Assembly (NCBI RefSeq): GCF_029525555.1
Contig: NZ_JAPDHZ010000008.1
Coordinates: forward strand, 248,001-312,000
DNA from: Cohnella ginsengisoli
Lineage (GTDB): Bacteria > Bacillota > Bacilli > Paenibacillales > Paenibacillaceae
Direction of reading: 5' to 3'
Length of the DNA stretch: 64,000 bases
Below, in pieces: positions 40,451 to 50,060 of the stretch. The position numbers were made by a program, and so were the translations under genes. Positions within the stretch are counted from its first letter, which is position 1; each line of letters starts with the position of its first letter. The notes under the pieces are model-generated. The model was not told the DNA's origin. It saw nothing but the letters and a program-made list of their open reading frames with translations, and made no database searches.

Positions 40451-41425
40451 TCAGGCCTTGTCCAGGATTCCTTCTTTGAAAATGTTCAACAGATATTCGA
40501 GCGTAATCGGATCGCTGTAGCTGGAAGCTTCGGTATCGATCTCGATGACATGGCCCGCCTTGACGGCCGGCATGTTCTTCCAGGTGTCCGTGTTCAGGGC
40601 GCCATTGTCGCCGGTCGCGCTTCGGCTGAGGATGATATAATCGCCGGCGTACTCCGGCAGCACTTCGGTCGACAGCGTGTAATAGCCCGGGCCGAGCGCA
40701 TCCTTCTTGACCTTCTCCGGCATGCCGAGGCCCATCGCCTGGTACACGATCTCCGTGCCGCGGGCCCAGTTGTTGCCGAAAACGTAGAACTGCTTGTCGA
40801 ACAATTCGAACACCGTCACGGTGACGTCCGCGCCGGCCTTCGCCTTGATCTCGGCGCCGATATCGGCCGCGCGCTTCGAGAAGTCGTCGGCCCAAGCCTG
40901 CGCTTCCCGCTCCTTGTTCAAGAGCTTGCCGATCTCGATCTGCTGCTTCAGGTAGTCGAGCTTGCCCCACGTGTAGACGACGGTCGGCGCGATCTCCTTG
41001 AGCTTGTCGATGTTTTTCTCGGTGCTGCCGACGATGATGAGGTCGGGATTTAGCTCGATGATCTTCTCCAGATCTTCGGTGGAGACGACTTCGACGCCCT
41101 GCACCTTATCTTTGAAAAGCGGGTTGCCTGCCGTCCATTGGTCGACGCCGACGAGCGTGCCGCCCAGCGAGAGGACATTGGGCGCGCTGTTTAGCGCGAT
41201 AATGCGCTTGGGCGCGGCGGGGACTTCGACCGGTCCGTTCTCGGATTCGTAAGCGATCTTGCCGGAAGCGCCGGCGCTCGCGGAAGGACTCGCGGCCGAC
41301 GAAGCGCTAGCGGATGCGCTCGCGCTCTGCGACGAGCCGGTATTATTATTGCTTGCATTGTTGCCGCATGCGCTCACGACCAGCGCGAGCAGCAGAAACA
41401 ACGGGGTCCACATTCTCTTTTTCAT
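40451..41425 (-). CDS. Iron-siderophore ABC transporter substrate-binding lipoprotein
   Basis: 324-residue class III binding lipoprotein (FhuD/FepB-like). Signal peptide with lipobox VSAC (Cys about 20), Ser/Ala linker, then VEVPAAPKRIIALNSAPNVLSLGG. The ELNPDLIIVGST segment precedes the inter-lobe helix, as in iron-complex binding proteins. ATG at 41425. A near-consensus Fur box is just upstream, supporting iron regulation. No permease or ATPase gene lies nearby, so it is an orphan receptor in this window, likely sharing an importer encoded elsewhere. Confidence 0.92.
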   Translation of the reverse strand: MKKRMWTPLFLLLALVVSACGNNASNNNTGSSQSASASASASSAASPSASAGASGKIAYESENGPVEVPAAPKRIIALNSAPNVLSLGGTLVGVDQWTAGNPLFKDKVQGVEVVSTEDLEKIIELNPDLIIVGSTEKNIDKLKEIAPTVVYTWGKLDYLKQQIEIGKLLNKEREAQAWADDFSKRAADIGAEIKAKAGADVTVTVFELFDKQFYVFGNNWARGTEIVYQAMGLGMPEKVKKDALGPGYYTLSTEVLPEYAGDYIILSRSATGDNGALNTDTWKNMPAVKAGHVIEIDTEASSYSDPITLEYLLNIFKEGILDKA

Positions 41426-41457
41426 CGTTGATTCGACTCTCCCTTTTCCGTGTATAC

Positions 41458-41476
41458 GATAATGATTATCAATATC
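41458..41476 (-). promoter_or_regulatory. Fur box
   Basis: GATAATGATTATCAATATC matches the 19-bp Fur consensus at 17 of 19 positions. It lies 33 bases upstream of the lipoprotein start. Confidence 0.85.
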
Positions 41477-41531
41477 ATTGATTTAACTATAGAGTCGCAT
41501 TCCCGCGATGTCAATACAGATTGCGCGCCAT

Positions 41532-42080
41532 CTACTCGCTCCAAATGCTGCGCGTCTCAAAATAGACATAATCTTGCCCGTCGGATAGCGTCCGACGGTC
41601 GACCCGCCGGAATCCGGCCTTCAGCAGCACGCTGCGGGAAGCGACATTCATGGGTTTCACGATGGCCGCCACCCGTTCAAGTTCGGTCTGCCGGAATATA
41701 AATGCGATCATCGTTTGGACCGCCTTCGTGGCATAGCCGCGGTCGCGGTAGTCTTTGGAGACGGCATGCGCCACCTCGCGGTTCGCCGGATCCAGAAGAT
41801 CGTTCGGGAATACGCCGCACCAGCCAATCAGCCGTTCGTCCGCCTTGTGCTCGATCGCGAGCAGGATGCGCACGTCCGCCGGATCGAAGCGGTCGTAGCT
41901 GCCGATGACGAACGACAGGAAATCTGTCAGCTGCGCCTCGGTCATCTCCCAGTCGGGCAGGAGATCGGTAATCTCGGTCTGCATGGTGAGCGCGCGCAGC
42001 GCGTCAAGATCCCGCGGCGCGAACGCGCGTAGGCGGATCGAATCGGTTTCTATCGTAAAGGAATAGGTCTTAGAGGAAGC
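41532..42080 (-). pseudogene. RimJ/RimL-type GNAT acetyltransferase lacking a usable start codon
   Basis: The reading frame from about 42075 encodes a complete-looking N-acetyltransferase: FTIETDSIRLRAFAPRDLDALR, then REVAHAVSKDYRDRGYATKAVQTMIAF with the acetyl-CoA loop, then NVASRSVLLKAGFRRV. Ribosomal-protein or small-molecule acetylation is typical of the family. No ATG, GTG or TTG occurs in frame between the domain start and the terminator at 42123-42160; the frame is formally open to a TTG at 42374, but that part encodes nothing recognisable and crosses the terminator. It is either 5'-truncated or uses an ATA/ATT start. Right boundary approximate. Confidence 0.65.
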
Positions 42081-42122
42081 ACTTTGTCGGTTTATTGGTG
42101 GTCGGTATTCGGAATTCGGAGC

Positions 42123-42160
42123 AAAACAAAAAGCGGAGCGCCTCAATAAAGGCACTCCGC
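42123..42160 (-). terminator. Minus-strand terminator
   Basis: Stem GCGGAGTGCC/GGCGCTCCGC (one G-T pair) followed on the minus strand by TTTTTGTTTT. Confidence 0.82.
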
Positions 42161-42430
42161 AATCGCCATCGCCGGCATTCCGATCCAATTGAGCAGCGCG
42201 GATTGGATCATGTAGAAGGCTGCGCCGGCGAGCCAAAGAAACAGCCAAGTGTGCGTCGCGGCGGCCAGCTCCATGCCGTACCAGGCGGTCGCTTCCCAGA
42301 CGAGGAAGGCGGAAGCGAGCCCGGCGAGCAGGACGCCCGCGACGGGCTGCCAGACGACCGCGACGGGATAGCAATGTGACCTTTCATGCTCTGAGCGCGA
42401 ACGGGCACCAGGATCGATGATGCTCGCCAC
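42143..42430 (-). CDS. Possible small membrane protein, 95 residues or shorter
   Basis: A frame from a GTG at 42430 encodes two strongly hydrophobic segments (VAGVLLAGLASAFLVWEATA and WLFLWLAGAAFYMIQSALL). Its last codons lie inside the terminator hairpin at 42133-42160. It sits between two terminators and has no visible ribosome-binding site, so it could be a real small membrane protein or a gene remnant. No family recognised. Confidence 0.4.
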   Translation of the reverse strand: MASIIDPGARSRSEHERSHCYPVAVVWQPVAGVLLAGLASAFLVWEATAWYGMELAAATHTWLFLWLAGAAFYMIQSALLNWIGMPAMAIAECLY

Positions 42431-42433
42431 AAC

Positions 42434-42464
42434 AAAAGAACGGTCAAAGTCGCTTGACCGTTCT
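42434..42464 (-). terminator. Terminator of the two-domain GNAT gene
   Basis: Perfect minus-strand stem GAACGGTCAA/TTGACCGTTC (42439-42464) followed by TTTTGTTG; it includes the 3' end of the coding region. Confidence 0.82.
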
Positions 42465-43317
42465 CCACATCACTTCTTTTCGAACCCCCGGACGGGAGAC
42501 ATGCCTTCGCAAGAAACGGACCATGACCTCGTTGCGCCCCTCCACGAATAGAAGCCATTCCGAGAAAGCCGGGTCGCCGGTCAAGCGCCGCCCTGCCTCG
42601 GCTGCTAGTGCGAGGCCCCGGCCCATTCGCTGGTGCCGGGCGTGTACGAACATCGTTTTGAAAAGGATCGTGCGGGCGTCGAACCGCTCCATGATCATCC
42701 ATCCGACGACGGCGCCGCCAGTGCGTAGCACCAGGCTGCGCTCTTGGTCGACAAGCTCCTCGTCCGCAAACGGCGACAAGTCCGGCGGATACCAGACGCC
42801 CTCTCCTTGACGAATTTCATTGAATTCTTGAGCTGTCAAGCTTGAAAAGGGGCCAACGGCAAAAGCGTCCGGCAGCCGAAGACGATGAACCCACGGCAGC
42901 TCCGGGTGAAGCTCGATCGAGCCGCCCCAAATATGGATGCCGGCCCAAGGCTCATCGAATCCGCAAGCCTTCAAAAAAGGCCGCTTCCGAAGTATCCGGA
43001 TCGATACCGCCGAGAAAATCGGCGCCTACGAGCTGCGTTCCCGTTTGCCGCAAAATCGCCTCCGTCTCGCCGTAAAGAATGCGTCCAATGCCTTGGCGAC
43101 GTTCGTGCTCCGCCACGGTCAAGGCGAGCAGACCGGCCGCGCCGGCCGCCCGCCGCTCGGCGATCGCCAGTCCGACGGGCTCACCCCCTCTGCGGACGCC
43201 AAGTATCAGGAACGACGCCGGAATCCGCTGCAGGGCATGGCGCAATTCAGGCGGGACGAATCGTTCATAAACGCCGGGCAGCGCGCTCTTCATTTCCTCG
43301 ATCATTAAAGGCTTCAT
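42444..43317 (-). CDS. Two-domain GNAT acetyltransferase (frame broken)
   Basis: About 290 residues. The N-terminal GNAT core has GLLALTVAEHERRQGIGRIL (about 55-75) with the acetyl-CoA-binding Q/RxxGxG/A loop; a second, more degenerate GNAT-like half has KTMFVHARHQRMGRGLALAAEA. The frame breaks at the A6 run 42973-42978 (plus strand); with five, EAAFLKACGFDEPWAGIHIW joins the halves. ATG at 43317. Substrate unknown. It is followed by its own terminator. Confidence 0.78.
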
Positions 43318-45434
43318 TCACGCTTGCGGCATACTTAACGTCGAATTGAGATTACTCGAATTATCCGCATAGTCCGATATGGCCACATTTACTTTGAACT
43401 TGCTGTTTGGCTGCAGCGTATACCTTCCTCTAATGGCTTCCTCATTGAGGGATATAATGGCTTGATTCCCCACAATCGCAACCGAATAGATGGCGTTGGT
43501 ATTGTCGACAACCGTATAATCGCTATCGTCCCCGCTTTGCGAGAACATCATGCTGGTGGAATACCCGAATGGAGACAGCGGTTCGCTTGCCGTTATCGTG
43601 AATTTGCCGTTTTCATAGACACTGCCGCTTAGCGTCGGCGCCGTCTCGTCCATGATAATCGGCAGCGTCCACTTGCCGACCTCCTTGTCGCCCTCTTTGA
43701 CGTGGAAAACAAGAGAAGCTTCCGTGCTTTCCGTGGCTTCTTCTAACGGGTGAACGGTAATCCCGGTAGGCCCGGAAGCGAGTTCCACAAGCTCGGACGT
43801 GGATTCGACGTAGACCGCTCCCACTACGCTGCTACCCTCGAGCACGTTGAACTTGTAGTTGGCGCTGTCGGAACCGTCATATTCCAACGTTTCCAGCTCC
43901 GCGCCCCGCTTGATTTGCAGGTAGCTTTTAATATTGCGCTTACTGTATGTCTCGACGGATCCCGTTCCTACGACCACGTCGCCGTCCGTGCCGGTTTTGC
44001 CGCTATTGAGGTAAAAAAGGCCGGTTTTCGATCAGCGAGCCTTCCAGCGTCGGTACTTGAGCCGCCTTAAACGTATCGATCGCGTCCTGCAAGGCCGACG
44101 CCGCATCGTCGATCTCCGCTTGCTTGACCTCGGCGTCGCCATATACGTCGCTCGCGGCTTTGGCAGCGACTTTCAGCGCGTCGATCGCGCTCTGCGGATA
44201 CTGCCCCCCTTGGCTTCCCGCAACCGCCGCATCGGCAAGGCCGGAGGCGTCGGCGATCGCCGCATCGAGCGCGCTCTTGTCTAAGACGGTCGGAGCGCTG
44301 TAATAGACGGGCGATGCCGGCAAGGACAACGTCGCTCCGCTCGCAGAAACCATGCTGCCGATCTGCGACTGAACCTGACTCAGGTTGGTTACGATGTCCG
44401 TCAGCGAGACGCCGTCTGGCAAGACCAGGCGAGCGATCCGCAAGTCGGTGCCGACAGTCAGCTTGGCCTTGGGATTGGTAATCTGGATCTCGCGAAATAA
44501 GCCTTTGCCGGACAGCGCAACCGGCTGGTCGCCCGATATCTTCAACGTCCCGTCGGCAGGCATCCCTGTCGTATCAAGCTTAACGGGCGCCTTTGCCGTA
44601 CCTGAGGCGGCGATCTCCAGCTCCGATAACACGTTCACGCTCCGAACGGCTGATTTGTACCGAAGCTTCGCGCCTAGAAGCGCCTCTCCGTTGCCTTCGG
44701 CCAGCAGAAGCTGTTTCAGCTCGTCCGATACGAGCAGCGGCGTCCCATCGACCATGATCACGTCGCCGTCAATCTTCGTGACGGTTGCGGTTTGCTCTTT
44801 TTTCCGGAAAAATGTCCACCAGAAGCTGCGCGATATCCGCTCTCGCGACCTCTTCCCGAGGCGCAAAGCCGTTTTCCTTCGCAGTCATCAAGCCGAGCCG
44901 GAGCGCGGCTTGCACGGACGCGGCCGCCCAACCGCTGGCGCCGTCGGCGAGCGCGGGATCCGCATCGCGTCCGCCGGTCGTGTTCAGGCCGTTGACCGCG
45001 CGTACAAATACGGAAGCCAGCTCTTGTCGGGTCACGTTGCGATTCGGATCGAAGCCTGCATCCGTTCCGTTCATCAGACCGGCCTTGCGAACCGCCTCGA
45101 TGTAGCCGGCGCTCCAGCTCCCGGCGGCTACATCCTTGTAGCTCGATCCGGCGTTCGCGCTCACCGGCAGGTGCAGCGCCTTGACCAGAAGCACGGCGAG
45201 CTGCGTCCGCGTCAGCGGCTCGTTCGGCTTGAACGCTCCGTCCGGATAGCCGGCGATCAGTCCCAGCGAGACCGCCTCGCGAATGGCTGCCTGCGTGTCG
45301 TTCGACATCGCGTCAATATCTTTGAACGTCGTTTGCTCCGCGGATACGGCAGGAGCGGCGATTACGTTCCTCGCACCGAAAGCCGTCGTCGCGATCATGC
45401 TTGCCAGGAGCAGTGCTTTCCAATTCGTTGCCAA
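43318..45434 (-). CDS. SLH-domain surface protein (two frame breaks)
   Basis: Secreted, wall-anchored protein of about 705 residues. TTG at 45434 has GAGGGA about 10 bases upstream; the ATG at 45452 has none. Signal peptide (LLLASMIATTAFGARNVIAA), then three SLH domains (about 35-220: FKDIDAMSNDTQAAIREAV, YKDVAAGSWSAGYIEAVRKA and a third). These bind pyruvylated secondary cell-wall polymer. Breaks: 44798-44812 (T6/A5 region, joining QLLVDIF to KKEQTATVTK) and the A6 run 44013-44018 (joining ENRPF to YLNSGKTGTDGDVVV). The C-terminal half has a small helical FIVAR-like stretch (DALKVAAKAASDVYGDAEVK) and Ig-like strands. The stop codon touches the next gene's start. Promoter carries the GTC-repeat motif. 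Confidence 0.83.
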
Positions 45435-45525
45435 TATGATCCCATCCCTCATGGTGAAATTGCCGCTTGCAGCGAATGCGATTAGTGTCGCAGTTTTTCG
45501 TCAGTCTTTTTTAGGCCTACGTGTA

Positions 45526-45567
45526 AGTATAATCTTTTTCAATGACTGTAGAATGACAAATTTCGAC
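45526..45567 (-). promoter_or_regulatory. GTC-repeat promoter, copy 1 (SLH protein gene)
   Basis: Minus-strand -10 TATACT (45526-45531) and three GTC half-sites at 45544, 45555 and 45565 (plus-strand GAC), spaced 11 and 10 bases. The proximal half-site begins 18 bases from the -10 start. No -35 hexamer. Confidence 0.7.
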
Positions 45568-45631
45568 ACGATTCCAACTTCGTGTGCCGTTAACGATTAA
45601 CGGCGATCGTGTCCTTATAAAAGCGGAAGAA

Positions 45632-45652
45632 CCGTCAGGTACGTCCTGACGG
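45632..45652 (-). terminator. Stem-loop after the SLH protein gene at 45679
   Basis: CCGTCAGG/CCTGACGG stem with a short loop, 27 bases after the stop; the minus-strand tail TTCTTCCGCTTTT is moderately T-rich. Confidence 0.65.
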
Positions 45653-45678
45653 CTTTCCTTTTCGTATGCTGCCGGCGA

Positions 45679-47397
45679 TCAGTCGATCAGGTCCGTGTAT
45701 TGCATAAACCGCTTCAGCATAACGGCCGCTTGCGCGCGGCTCGCCTTCGCCGAAGGCACGAACGTGTCGTTCGTCATGCCGGTGATGATGCCGGCATCGA
45801 CGGCTTGCGCCACGGATGCGCGGGCCCAACTCCCGATCGCGGACTTGTCCTTGAAGGCATTAAGCGAGGCTTCCGAAGACGCCGCCGTCGAAGCGGAGCC
45901 TTGCGCGTACGCGACGGCTCTCGTGATCATGACCGCCATCTGCTCGCGGGTGATCGTAGCGCCTGGCTTGAAGCTGCCGTCCTCGAAGCCTTCGACCAGC
46001 TTCGCCTTTACGGCTGCGCCAGTCGCGCCTGCGTACCATGCGCCGGATGCGACATCCTTGAAGCCTGCAGCGCCGGAAGCGTCAGGCGTGAGGCCCAGCG
46101 CACGGACGAGCAGCGCCGCGAACTCGGCCCGCGTGATGCTGCTGTTCGGCGCGAACTTCGTGTCGGACACGCCGTTCACGACGAGCTTGGAAGCGAGCAG
46201 CTCGATGTCTGCCTTTGCCCAATGCGTGCTCAGATCTGCAAAAGCCTTGCTTGCTGTCAGCACCGTATAGATACTGTTGCCGTTACGCTTGAACGAGATT
46301 TTGAGGGTGCCGTCCGACTGCTTCGTGAACTGCGCGGGTACGAAGGTCAGCGCGCCTGTCTGCGGATCGTACAGCGCGACGGTCGAATGCGAAGCGTCAA
46401 TCGTGCCGGATGCGACGACCGTACGCGACACATAAGTCGAGCCGAATTCATTCAGCTCGGAAGTCTTGCCGCCGCCGGACGCGACGATCGAAAACTCGAT
46501 CGCGCCGCCCTGCTGCGAGGCGCCGATGCCAGCCGCGCTAGCCTTAATCTTGGCGTTGATGTCATCAGCGGACGGGACGATGTTGATCTGAATCGTGATG
46601 TCCGATGCCGACACGCCGAGACTCGCCGCGATCGCGTCGAAGTTCAGTACGCTGAGCGGCAGCGAATACTCGCCTTCGCCGGTTTGCAGCGATACGATCG
46701 CGCCTGACGAGGCGGCGTCTTTCAAGACGGAGAACGGCAGGTTAAACTGCACGGCATCGCCCTGCTTGCCCTCATAGGCAATGTATACGACAGGAGCCGC
46801 GCCCTTGTTGTCCTGCTGCGCAGCCTTCTTCAACGCGTCGGCGAGCGAAGCGCCGTCTTGCGTGATGACGGTCGTCGAGCGGCCGCCTACGTCTACCGTC
46901 GAAGTCTTGTTCTTGCTCGTGTCGACCACGACCGGTACAGCGCCGCCTACCGGCGTGATGACCTTGTCCGGCGTAGGTGGAGGCGTCGGCGTCGACACCG
47001 ACCCGCTCGGAGGCGGCGTTACCGTCTTCGCCGTTACTTTAAAGGTCTTGCTGGAGACCTCGCTGCCTTGCCCCGCAACCACGGTATAGGTACCAGCGGG
47101 TTCGCCAGATCCGATCGTGAACGGCGCCGCGAACTGACCTGCGGTCACTGGCACGATATCGAAGTACACGACGCTGGTGTCCGGCCGCAGCACCTTGACG
47201 ATGACCTTATCCAGCGTGGAAGCACCCTTGATGTCCACCTTGTCTCCGACCGTTACGTCCGCTACGTTCTGCAGCGATACGGTCGAGCTTTCAGCATAAG
47301 CAGCAGCCGGGACGAACGCCAGGCACAGCGTCAGTATCATGAAAATACGCAGTATACTAGATTTCACTGCTTGTTTCCCCGCTCCCTTAATTTTCAT
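45679..47397 (-). CDS. SLH-domain surface protein, intact
   Basis: 572-residue secreted protein. Signal peptide MKIKGAGKQAVKSSILRIFM to about AYA (35), an Ig-like domain (about 40-130), a Pro/Thr linker with TPTPPPTPDK, a beta-rich middle region, and three C-terminal SLH domains (from about 390: FADLSTHWAKADIELLASKL, FKDVASGAWYAGATGAAVKA, FKDKSAIGSWARASVAQAVD) that hold it on the cell wall. The ATG at 47397 overlaps the last 11 bases of the preceding Ig-like gene, so the two are translationally coupled and may act as partners, with this one anchoring. Confidence 0.92.
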   Translation of the reverse strand: MKIKGAGKQAVKSSILRIFMILTLCLAFVPAAAYAESSTVSLQNVADVTVGDKVDIKGASTLDKVIVKVLRPDTSVVYFDIVPVTAGQFAAPFTIGSGEPAGTYTVVAGQGSEVSSKTFKVTAKTVTPPPSGSVSTPTPPPTPDKVITPVGGAVPVVVDTSKNKTSTVDVGGRSTTVITQDGASLADALKKAAQQDNKGAAPVVYIAYEGKQGDAVQFNLPFSVLKDAASSGAIVSLQTGEGEYSLPLSVLNFDAIAASLGVSASDITIQINIVPSADDINAKIKASAAGIGASQQGGAIEFSIVASGGGKTSELNEFGSTYVSRTVVASGTIDASHSTVALYDPQTGALTFVPAQFTKQSDGTLKISFKRNGNSIYTVLTASKAFADLSTHWAKADIELLASKLVVNGVSDTKFAPNSSITRAEFAALLVRALGLTPDASGAAGFKDVASGAWYAGATGAAVKAKLVEGFEDGSFKPGATITREQMAVMITRAVAYAQGSASTAASSEASLNAFKDKSAIGSWARASVAQAVDAGIITGMTNDTFVPSAKASRAQAAVMLKRFMQYTDLID

Positions 47398-49840
47398 AGT
47401 TGTTATTGTTATTTTGCGACAGCATGATGGCTTCATCGATCTCCGACTGTGTCTTTACCGTACCTAGACTCAGCCCCACATCGCCAGTCTCTCCGTCAAA
47501 GCTGCTTACGATGAATGCCTTGACCGTATAGTTCCTGGAAGCCGATGTTGCATCCGGTACGTTAAACTTGGCTGTATACGTACCCGTTCCCACTGCCAGC
47601 TCTGCCGCAGCGATGCTGACCGGCGTATCGCCATCGAACAGCTCGAACACAACGTCTTGCGTACCTGCGCTGCTGCTGCGGGATTCGGATACCTTGAGTG
47701 CCGGATTATAATTCGGGTTCGATTCGATTGCCCGGTTATAGATGAAAACACTGGCGGTTATGCCATTGGATTTCGTTACCGACGGAGAAGTCATGTAGAA
47801 AATGTCGGAAGACTTCCGAGCAATGCCGGAAAATCCTTGACTGCTATAACCCTCCGCTTCGACATCAATGTAATACTCACGGTCCCTAAGGAAAATCCCT
47901 TTATTGAGGGTAATCTTGCCACCCGAAATTGTGTATTCTGCGGCTGTCAACGTTCTTGTAGTCTCATTCTCGCGATCCCTAATTTTAATGCCGGTAACAT
48001 GTTTGCTCCATTCGGTGTTATCCTCGTACTTCAGCACGGTATTCGCGTCGCTGAACAAATAACCCGTAATTTGAGGTCTGTTGTACGCGATTGTCTGCTG
48101 GATAGCACCGTTCACCTGATAATGATGTGAATCCATTAGAACATCTGCCTCAAGCTTGACTTGAACAGTCCCGCCCACGATCGGATTTTGCAGAAAAATG
48201 GCGATCTGGGATCCGTTGAAAATGACCTTATCCTCATCGGACAATGGCTTGAACGTAACTCCATTATCCGTTGAGATCATAATCTTTTCTTTTAAATGGG
48301 ATCCCTTCTCGTCTGCGGTCAAATCCACGAATTCATCGGAATAAGAGCTTATTAGGTTAAGGCTTAAAAATCTGCCGTTTAAATCGAAATAGCCAGACAG
48401 ACGCATGGGCTGCACATTGTCAGAATTAAACCAAGCAGTGTTAAATTCGCTATAGTTATTCCTTCTGTTGCCGTTTAAGTCCGTGAAGTATCCCAGTTCG
48501 GAGTACAAATATAGCACCGTGCCTGACAACGTTTCAAAATGAATCTTAACCGTATTCTCCGACACTGTCACCGTTGCGTCCGACGGGAGCCCGTATCTGT
48601 ATCCGAAATTAGAATCGAACCAACGCAAATTATTTCTAAACTGCGCTAGATCCGAAACGGAGATTTTTACTGGTTCATTGAAAAGGAGAGTCACATCTTT
48701 TAGATCTTGCGACACGAGATAATCGACATACTCAGGGCCGGTCGTGTCCGATAGATCCCCGTCTGCGTGCGCCTTTAGGTACGGAGAAACCGTGTAATCT
48801 GAAGTATAATTACCATCCGCATCCCGCAGGGTGTTTTCACTGATCCCGATTTGATTCGAGTCGCCGTTCAACGCAATGCTGAAGTGGATTTTCAACTGGT
48901 CCTCGACGATCTCTGCGGTATCGGCTTCAATCAGTCCCCTGCTGCGATTGCCATCTTCCTGCAGCCAGATCCTTGACATGAAATCTTCCGGTGATTCAAT
49001 AAACGACGTGGGGTAGATATTCCGGTCGAATTTAACCGTGACGTCATGGTTATCGTCGCTGAGCTCGGCGCTCAAAATAGAAGGCGAACTCACGGCTAGG
49101 GCCAGCTCTTGTGTAACATTGCCTGCCGTATCCTTGAGCAAACCGGCTGCGAGCTTAATCTTGGTTTTCGGACCGGATACAAGTCTTACATCTTGCTCGG
49201 AGTCGATTTGCAAGTAGTTGCTTCCCCAAGACAAACTTACTAAGCCGTCAACCAAAGGAGAGAAATGCTCGCCGTCGGACGCGATTTGAATCTGGCTTTG
49301 CAGATAAGCGAGAGCCGCCGATTCATCCTCAATGCTGTCCGGGAATACGAGGGAGAAATTTTCGTCGAAGTACAGCGTAACTCCGTTATCGTAGCTCTCT
49401 GCCCCTTCATATGCCGGCGGGGTGATGTCCTTGCCCACGATCGAATCTACCTCAATCGGGGAAGCGTATGGATCATCGAAGCCGTCTATCCGCAGTGTAT
49501 CCGCCGCGATATGTATAGTGTTCGAATCCCCGACGAGTTCCGCATTCAGTGTCAAAACGAGCTTCTTCGGCTCATCAAAAATAACCGAATCCGAACCACC
49601 GAGCGGTGCAAATAGATCGGTTCCCGTCTTCTTAATCGTAATGGCGTTCTTCAAGTCCACGCCGTCAGCCGGATCGAAGCTGCTGTCAAAAGTAAGGGTG
49701 ATCGTCTTGAAATCCCCGCTGACGGAAGCTGTCGCGTTAAGCTCCGCAGGCGGAACTGGATTTGCACTCGCCGCAGGCGCGTACGAGAATGCTGCGAAGA
49801 CCAACATCGCCAGCATCAAAAACACTGAAACTTTTTTCAT
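47387..49840 (-). CDS. Secreted protein with SwmB-type Ig-like repeats and a DUF1533-like domain
   Basis: 817 residues, intact. Signal peptide ending about ASA (26). Several repeats of the form DVTVKFDRNIYPTS / DVTLLFNEPVKISV with LKIHFSIALNGDSNQIGIS look like SwmB-type bacterial Ig modules. Near 590-670, ITGYLFSDANTVLKYEDN to YYIDVEAEGYSSQGF resembles DUF1533, a module found in some haemoprotein-binding surface proteins. There is no wall anchor of its own; the next gene is coupled and encodes an SLH anchor. Base composition is visibly less GC-rich than its neighbours. Ligand unknown. Confidence 0.85.
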   Translation of the reverse strand: MKKVSVFLMLAMLVFAAFSYAPAASANPVPPAELNATASVSGDFKTITLTFDSSFDPADGVDLKNAITIKKTGTDLFAPLGGSDSVIFDEPKKLVLTLNAELVGDSNTIHIAADTLRIDGFDDPYASPIEVDSIVGKDITPPAYEGAESYDNGVTLYFDENFSLVFPDSIEDESAALAYLQSQIQIASDGEHFSPLVDGLVSLSWGSNYLQIDSEQDVRLVSGPKTKIKLAAGLLKDTAGNVTQELALAVSSPSILSAELSDDNHDVTVKFDRNIYPTSFIESPEDFMSRIWLQEDGNRSRGLIEADTAEIVEDQLKIHFSIALNGDSNQIGISENTLRDADGNYTSDYTVSPYLKAHADGDLSDTTGPEYVDYLVSQDLKDVTLLFNEPVKISVSDLAQFRNNLRWFDSNFGYRYGLPSDATVTVSENTVKIHFETLSGTVLYLYSELGYFTDLNGNRRNNYSEFNTAWFNSDNVQPMRLSGYFDLNGRFLSLNLISSYSDEFVDLTADEKGSHLKEKIMISTDNGVTFKPLSDEDKVIFNGSQIAIFLQNPIVGGTVQVKLEADVLMDSHHYQVNGAIQQTIAYNRPQITGYLFSDANTVLKYEDNTEWSKHVTGIKIRDRENETTRTLTAAEYTISGGKITLNKGIFLRDREYYIDVEAEGYSSQGFSGIARKSSDIFYMTSPSVTKSNGITASVFIYNRAIESNPNYNPALKVSESRSSSAGTQDVVFELFDGDTPVSIAAAELAVGTGTYTAKFNVPDATSASRNYTVKAFIVSSFDGETGDVGLSLGTVKTQSEIDEAIMLSQNNNNNYEN

Positions 49841-49893
49841 TCTTCTTTTGTCACTCCTATATGTTTTTAGTGATTCTTTTTTTACTAGATTTT

Positions 49894-49935
49894 AGTATAA
49901 ATGTCGCCAATGACGGCAAAATGACAAACTTCGAC
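49894..49935 (-). promoter_or_regulatory. GTC-repeat promoter, copy 2 (Ig-like/SLH unit)
   Basis: Minus-strand TATACT (49894-49899) and GTC half-sites at 49912, 49923 and 49933, with the same 18/11/10 geometry as copies 1 and 3. Confidence 0.7.
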
Positions 49936-49962
49936 GAGAATCCATTTCTGCCTCCGCATGCG

Positions 49963-49994
49963 AAAAAAGACTCATTCCGCGCGGAAACGAGTCT
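49963..49994 (-). terminator. Terminator of the kinase/regulator operon
   Basis: Minus-strand stem AGACTC/GAGTCT with an inner TTCCGCGCGGAA palindrome, followed by T6 (plus A6 at 49963-49968). Confidence 0.85.
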
Positions 49995-50060
49995 TCCGGT
50001 CAGCTTCCTCTATGGGCAGCCTCTTCTATTAAGTAAGCTTGCTCTATTGGTCTATCTCTT

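Noticed and set aside
39849..40970. A 373-codon minus-strand frame spanning the M14 and siderophore lipoprotein genes
   Set aside because: It is an alternate frame of two recognised genes, crosses a strong terminator and shows no domain.
45551..45575. GTCGAAA in the three shared promoters read as a Spo0A box
   Set aside because: Only copy 1 has the exact TGTCGAA, while the whole three-fold 10/11-bp pattern and its fixed distance from the -10 are kept in all three, which fits a SARP/OmpR-type site better.
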